Assembly: GCF_006716905.1 (NCBI RefSeq)
Contig: NZ_VFPV01000003.1
Location: 248,001 to 312,000 of the forward strand
Origin: Acidovorax temperans
Lineage (GTDB): Bacteria > Pseudomonadota > Gammaproteobacteria > Burkholderiales > Burkholderiaceae_C
Direction: 5' to 3'
DNA: 64,000 nucleotides
The translations under genes and the position numbers were made by a program. Positions 59,958-64,000 of the stretch are shown in pieces (the first letter of the stretch is position 1; the number at the start of each line of letters is the position of its first letter). The notes beneath the pieces are model-generated. The model did no database searches. It saw nothing but the letters and a program-made list of their open reading frames with translations, and was not told the DNA's origin.

Positions 59958-60875
59958 TCAACGCCCACGGTGGCTGCGCGACTGCTCACGCGCCAATGCA
60001 ATGAATTCGGTCACCACCGGACGACTGCGTGAGCCCCTGCGCCAAACCAGGCCGACATCGATGATGGGAGACGCGTCACGCAGGCTGCGTGCCTCCACAT
60101 GCTCGGCGTCCAGGGTCCAGGGCCGGTAAAGAAAATCCGGCAGCAGGGCAATGCCCGCGCCAATACCCACCAAAGACCGGACTGCCTCCAGCGAACTGCT
60201 TCGCATCAGCACAGGCGGGCGCAGGCCATGGCGCGACCACAGCGCGTTCATCACGTTCTCCACCCGGTCTGCCTCCAGTACGACCTGGGGATAGGCAGCA
60301 CATTCGTGCAAGGTCAGCTCGGTCTTCTCTGCCAGGGCATGGCCTGAAGCCATCCACACCCGATTGGGCGAGCGGGTCAGCGCCTCTACCTCCAGCGCTT
60401 GCGGCTCGCCCAGTGCGTTGGACACCATGATGGCCAGGTCCACCTCACCGTTGATGAGCAGATGCTCCAGAAACTGCGGCGCGTCCTCCACCACCGAGAT
60501 CGTGACCGAAGGGTGCGAGCGCTGAAACCGCGCAAACAGTTCCGCAAGGTAGTAACCGGCCACCAAACTCGTGACCCCTACGGTCAGATTGCCCGACAGT
60601 GTCTCGGGCTTACCACGCTCTAGCTGCCCCGCCTCTGCCACCGCAGCAATCACCTTGCGCGCACTGACCTGAAAGCGGTGCCCATCCTGGGTCAGCACCA
60701 TCCCCTTTGCGGTGCGTTCAAAAAGCTTCACCCCGAGGGAGTCTTCCAGCTCCTGAATGCTTTTGGTGACAGCCGATTGCGCGATGTTGATCATCCGCGC
60801 TGCGGCCGCCACAGAGGCCGTTTCGGACACAGCGAGGAAGTAACGGAACTGTTTGAGCGTGATGTGGCGCTGCAT
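59958..60875 (-). CDS. LysR-family transcriptional regulator
   Basis: A 305-residue LysR protein: HTH in MQRHITLKQFRYFLAVSETASV and AARMINIAQSAVTKSIQELE, effector domain GNLTVGVTSLVAGYYLAELF. VWRRGSRSRPVVTEFI is the usual C-terminus. Divergent from the polyamine-type ABC importer with 198 bp between, in which two palindromes lie, so it probably controls the importer. Convergent with the GntR gene. Confidence 0.92.
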   Translation of the reverse strand: MQRHITLKQFRYFLAVSETASVAAAARMINIAQSAVTKSIQELEDSLGVKLFERTAKGMVLTQDGHRFQVSARKVIAAVAEAGQLERGKPETLSGNLTVGVTSLVAGYYLAELFARFQRSHPSVTISVVEDAPQFLEHLLINGEVDLAIMVSNALGEPQALEVEALTRSPNRVWMASGHALAEKTELTLHECAAYPQVVLEADRVENVMNALWSRHGLRPPVLMRSSSLEAVRSLVGIGAGIALLPDFLYRPWTLDAEHVEARSLRDASPIIDVGLVWRRGSRSRPVVTEFIALAREQSRSHRGR

Positions 60876-60894
60876 TTTGGTGCAAAAAATCAGA

Positions 60895-60925
60895 GGGTTA
60901 ACCCTTGATATCTACTTTATAGATA
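60895..60925. promoter_or_regulatory. two adjacent palindromes in the LysR-importer gap
   Basis: GGGTTAACCC (60895-60904) is perfect, and TATCTA-CTTTA-TAGATA (60909-60925) follows 4 bp later. They lie just upstream of the LysR start and about 150 bp from the importer, consistent with LysR binding and autoregulation. Confidence 0.6.
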
Positions 60926-61073
60926 GATAGGACTCCGAATATTGAACTAGTCAGTGAGCGGGGGTCAAGCCACCATTCACTGGCTTTCGCATGAACCAGG
61001 GTCACCAGGGTGAGCCCGCGAAGGCCCGCCCAGCCCGACTGGAATCCGATCAACCTGAACGTGTGGAGATGAC

Positions 61074-62234
61074 ATGAAGCTACTGAAGTACGCGGCGATC
61101 ACCGCCGGATTGCTGGCCATGGCCGGCGCCAGCCAAGCCCAAAAAATGGTGCAAAAAGTCGGCAAGGGCGAAGGCCAGGTCGACATCGTGGCCTGGGCCG
61201 GGTACATCGAGCGCGGTGCCACATCCAATGACTTTGACTGGGTGACAGGCTTCGAGAAAGCCACGGGCTGCAAGGTCAACGTCAAGACCGCGGGCACCTC
61301 CGACGAGATGGTGGCCCTCATGAACGAAGGCGGCTTCGACCTCGTGACCGCCTCTGGCGACGCCAGCACACGCCTGATCCGTGGCAAGAAGGTTCAGCCG
61401 ATCAACGTGGGCCTGATCCCCAGCTACAAGAACATCGATCCCCGCCTGCAGAAGGCACCCTGGCACTACGAGGGCAACACCCACTACGGGGTGCCCTACC
61501 AGTGGGGCTGGAACGTGCTGATGTACAACACCAAGGTCTTTGGTGACAAGAAGCCCACCAGCTGGAGCGTTGTGTTCGAAGAGCAAACCCTGCCCGACGG
61601 AAAAAGCAACAAGGGCCGCGTGCAAGCCTTTGACGGCCCGATCTACATCGCCGATGCCGCGCTCTACCTGATGAAGAAGAACCCGGCACTGGGCATCCAG
61701 GATCCCTACGAACTGAACGAGACCCAGTACAAGGCAGCGCTGGAGTTGCTGCGTGGCCAACGCAAGATCGTGGGCAAGTATTGGCACGACGCCTTCGTGC
61801 AGATCGACGACTTCACCAACGAGGGTGTGGTGGCCTCCGGAAGCTGGCAGTTCCAGGCCAACATCCTGGGCTCCAAGAAGGCTCCGATCGCCACCGTGGT
61901 ACCGGTCGAAGGCGCTTCAGGCTGGGCCGACTCCACCATGATGCACGCCGATGCCAAGCACCCCAACTGTGCTTACATGTGGCTGGAACACTCGCTCAAC
62001 CCCAAGCTGCAAGGCGACCTCTCGGCCTGGTTCGGCTCGGTCCCTGCCGTGCCTGCCGCCTGCAAGGGCAACAAGCTGCTGGGTGACGATGGCTGCGCGC
62101 GCCAGGGCTACAACGACTTCGAGCGCATTTCCTTCTGGAAGACCCCCACCACCCAGTGCAAGACGCAGAACAACCAGTGCGTGCCGTACCACAAGTGGGC
62201 ATCTGACTACATCGCCATCCTGGGCGGCCGCTGA
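61074..62234 (+). CDS. ABC transporter substrate-binding protein (PotD/spermidine-putrescine type)
   Basis: A 386-residue periplasmic protein with signal peptide MKLLKYAAITAGLLAMAGAS-QAQ. Type-II binding fold with VDIVAWAGYIERG, KVNVKTAGTSDEMVALMNEGGFDLVTASGDAS, VPYQWGWNVLMYNTKVFG and the C-terminal YNDFERISFWKTP. Several Cys pairs (CKGNKLLGDDGCARQ, CKTQNNQC) may form disulfides. Start codon ATG with GGAGA upstream. First gene of an importer; polyamine or a related cationic/betaine-like solute is likely, and the hydroxyproline cluster next door is a possible hint but not evidence of ligand. Confidence 0.9.
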   Translation: MKLLKYAAITAGLLAMAGASQAQKMVQKVGKGEGQVDIVAWAGYIERGATSNDFDWVTGFEKATGCKVNVKTAGTSDEMVALMNEGGFDLVTASGDASTRLIRGKKVQPINVGLIPSYKNIDPRLQKAPWHYEGNTHYGVPYQWGWNVLMYNTKVFGDKKPTSWSVVFEEQTLPDGKSNKGRVQAFDGPIYIADAALYLMKKNPALGIQDPYELNETQYKAALELLRGQRKIVGKYWHDAFVQIDDFTNEGVVASGSWQFQANILGSKKAPIATVVPVEGASGWADSTMMHADAKHPNCAYMWLEHSLNPKLQGDLSAWFGSVPAVPAACKGNKLLGDDGCARQGYNDFERISFWKTPTTQCKTQNNQCVPYHKWASDYIAILGGR

Positions 62235-62319
62235 TCAGAGCTTGCCCGCCTGAGCGGGCTGGCGCCAAGGCGCTCCAGCCCGCTTCTCCCCATCCTCTCT
62301 CGTGAAAGAGTGTGAACCG

Positions 62320-63357
62320 ATGACTTCGGCTGTGAGTTTGCGCGACGTGTCGTGCGTTTTCCGTTCTGCGGGCAAGACCGTGAACGCGGTGGCCGGTGTG
62401 GATCTGGAGGTCCGCCCTGGTGAGTTCTTCACCTTGCTCGGCCCCTCGGGCTCGGGCAAGACCACGTGCCTGCGAATGATTGGCGGCTTCACTTTGCCCA
62501 CCAGCGGCACCATCGCCATCCACGGCCAGGACGTGAGCCTGCTTCCGCCCTATGCACGCCCGGTTAACACCGTGTTCCAGGACTACGCACTCTTCCCGCA
62601 CATGACCATCCTGGAGAACGTGGCTTACAGCCTCATGGTGCGTGGCGTAGACAGCACCACGCGCGAAAAGAAAGCCCAGCAATTGCTGGAGACCGTGCAG
62701 CTGCCAGAGGTTGGCCAGCGCAAGCCGCCTCAACTGTCGGGCGGCCAACGCCAGCGCGTGGCACTGGCCCGTGCGCTGATCAGCGAGCCCCAGGTGCTGC
62801 TGCTCGACGAGCCCCTTGGCGCGCTGGACCTCAAGCTGCGCGAGCAAATGCAGAGCGAACTCAAGAGCCTGCAGCGCAAGCTGGGCATCACCTTCATTTT
62901 CGTCACGCACGATCAACACGAAGCCCTGTCCATGAGTGACCGCATCGGCGTCTTCAACAAGGGCCGCCTGGAGCAGGTGGCCACGCCGGCCGAGCTTTAC
63001 AACCGCCCAGCCACGCGCTTCGTGGCCGAATTCGTCGGTGCCGCCAACGTGCTGCAGGGCGGCGACGCCCGCCGGTACGCCCCGGCCGAGGCGTTGATGA
63101 TCCGCCCCGAGCAGATCGACCTGGAACTCGGCCCGCAAGCAGGCAACGGCGCTCCGCGCACGCGTGGCACTGTGCGCGAGGTGCAGTTTTTCGGCTCCTT
63201 CTGGCGCGTGCAGGTGCAGCCCGACCAGGGCGGAGCCACGTTGCTGGTGGACCTGCCCGTGCAGGGCAGCACCGTGACACCCGAACCCGGCGCCAGCGCC
63301 CAGCTTTACTGGAGCGACACGGCCATGCACGTCATCGAAACGGCCACGCAAGCATGA
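62320..63357 (+). CDS. ABC transporter ATP-binding protein (PotA type)
   Basis: A 345-residue ATPase. Walker A GPSGSGKTT, Q-loop VFQDYALFPHMTILENV, signature LSGGQRQRVALARALI, Walker B VLLLDEPLGALDLKLRE, switch FVTHDQHEALSMSDR; C-terminal TOBE-type region after residue 240 (ALMIRPEQIDLEL). ATG 62320; a GTG at 62302 is in frame. Its stop overlaps the permease start (ATGA). Confidence 0.95.
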   Translation: MTSAVSLRDVSCVFRSAGKTVNAVAGVDLEVRPGEFFTLLGPSGSGKTTCLRMIGGFTLPTSGTIAIHGQDVSLLPPYARPVNTVFQDYALFPHMTILENVAYSLMVRGVDSTTREKKAQQLLETVQLPEVGQRKPPQLSGGQRQRVALARALISEPQVLLLDEPLGALDLKLREQMQSELKSLQRKLGITFIFVTHDQHEALSMSDRIGVFNKGRLEQVATPAELYNRPATRFVAEFVGAANVLQGGDARRYAPAEALMIRPEQIDLELGPQAGNGAPRTRGTVREVQFFGSFWRVQVQPDQGGATLLVDLPVQGSTVTPEPGASAQLYWSDTAMHVIETATQA

Positions 63358-64000
63358 ACGCAGCCGTCATTTCCGCACGCGACAGTCTGGCCGATCAGCT
63401 GTCCACGCTGATCTATACGCGCCGAGGGCTGCTTTTGGGCCTGTTGCTGGCGCCCCCGCTGCTGTGGTTCGGGGTCATCTACCTGGGTTCGCTGTTCAGC
63501 CTCCTGGCCAACAGCGTCTTTCGCCTGGACGACTTCACCGGCCAGGTGGTGCGCGAGATCGGGTTCAGCAACTTCGTCGAGATCTTTACGCCCACCAACC
63601 TGGATGTGGCCCTGCGCAGCAGTGTGATGGCCATCCTCGTCACTGTGGCCTGCGTGGTGCTGGGCTTTCCCATCGCCTATTACATGGCCCGCTACGCGCG
63701 CGGTCCGCAAAAGGCCCTGCTCTATGTGGCCGTGATGCTGCCCTTGTGGTCCAGCTACCTGGTGCGCCTGTACGCCTGGAAGCTGCTGCTGGCCAAGGAA
63801 GGTGCCATCTCCTGGCTGCTGCACGCGCTGCATCTGGAGGGCCTGCTCGATGGCCTGCTGTCGTTGCCCGTCGTGGGCGGCAGCTCGCTGAGCTTCTCCC
63901 CCATGGGCACCTTCATTGTCTTCGTCTACATGTGGCTGCCCTTCATGATCCTGCCGATCATGGCGGCGATTGAGCGCATCCCAGGTTCGTACCTGGAGGC
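63354..64000 (+). CDS. ABC transporter permease (PotB type), cut by the window end
   Basis: At least 215 codons from ATG 63354, open to the end of the window. Starts MNAAVISARDSLADQLSTLI, then a first helix (LLLGLLLAPPLLWFGVIYLG), a periplasmic stretch (FRLDDFTGQVVREIGFSNFV) and helices typical of PotB (SSVMAILVTVACVVLGFPIAYYMARYA, MLPLWSSYLVRLYAWKLLLA, FIVFVYMWLPFMILPIMAAIERIP, the start of the EAA loop). Overlaps the ATPase gene by 4 bases. A second permease is expected beyond the window. Confidence 0.93.
   Translation, partial: MNAAVISARDSLADQLSTLIYTRRGLLLGLLLAPPLLWFGVIYLGSLFSLLANSVFRLDDFTGQVVREIGFSNFVEIFTPTNLDVALRSSVMAILVTVACVVLGFPIAYYMARYARGPQKALLYVAVMLPLWSSYLVRLYAWKLLLAKEGAISWLLHALHLEGLLDGLLSLPVVGGSSLSFSPMGTFIVFVYMWLPFMILPIMAAIERIPGSYLE

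Overview
The window is high-GC DNA packed with genes on both strands and reads as one chromosome segment of a betaproteobacterium, most likely Comamonadaceae (Acidovorax-like). The grounds are the gene families, the BktB- and SCOT-type thiolysis genes, a Bug-type binding protein, a two-domain ArgA and a palindromic intergenic repeat that I associate with this family. No rRNA, tRNA or CRISPR was found.

Layout. 0.2-7 kb: argA, an HDOD protein, a LysR regulator divergent from azoreductase azoR, and a periplasmic binding protein paired with a membrane diguanylate cyclase broken by a frameshift in a C8 run. 7-8.3 kb: a complete 1321-bp IS5-family element with TTAG target duplications, inserted inside a copy of the palindromic repeat. 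8.4-16.5 kb: metQ (orphan), an HD-like protein, a YbaL/Kef antiporter, a DUF1566-like secreted protein, metI-metN and an MFS exporter. 16.6-24.5 kb: SCOT subunits scoA-scoB divergent from a PAS-LuxR regulator, two CMD-family proteins, catalase, a thioesterase-SDR pair and ETF-ubiquinone oxidoreductase. 24.7-31.3 kb: a TrpXYZ-like ABC importer, an Lrp regulator and a TRAP transporter. 31.3-36.2 kb: the glycine cleavage genes gcvT-gcvH-gcvP behind a tandem glycine riboswitch whose last helix can sequester the gcvT ribosome binding site.

36.3-41.4 kb is the most striking region: a chromosomal (sedentary-type) integron. It has intI on the minus strand, a candidate Pc promoter and attI, then 12 cassettes in one orientation with 12 attC sites, each foldable with an unpaired extrahelical base. 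Ten cassettes belong to one family (eight are exactly 319 bp) and carry a DUF1010-like ORF. That ORF is made of a reverse-orientation copy of the genomic palindromic repeat plus the attC site, and nine of the ten ORFs end on the TAG of the core site. The other two cassettes encode a 53-residue protein with 10 cysteines and a small cupin.

41.6-54.2 kb: FKBP isomerase, nitroreductase, hybrid histidine kinase overlapping an RluA-type pseudouridine synthase, remnants of a divergent EamA/MarR gene pair, SDR, bktB, a Bug protein, UspA, a 2OG-Fe dioxygenase and alaS. 54.4-59.8 kb: a trans-4-hydroxyproline catabolic operon (DapA-family deaminase, epimerase, multi-subunit D-hydroxyproline dehydrogenase, GntR regulator), with an in-frame amber codon splitting the large dehydrogenase subunit. 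60-64 kb: a LysR regulator divergent from a PotD-PotA-PotB-like ABC importer that runs off the window.

Linking theme: one palindromic repeat (core ATAGCT-N-AGCGCTTA-loop-AAGCGCT-AGAGGCC) recurs between genes, acts as a perfect terminator-like hairpin at one place, is the IS target at another, appears inside gcvP, and is built into the integron cassettes.
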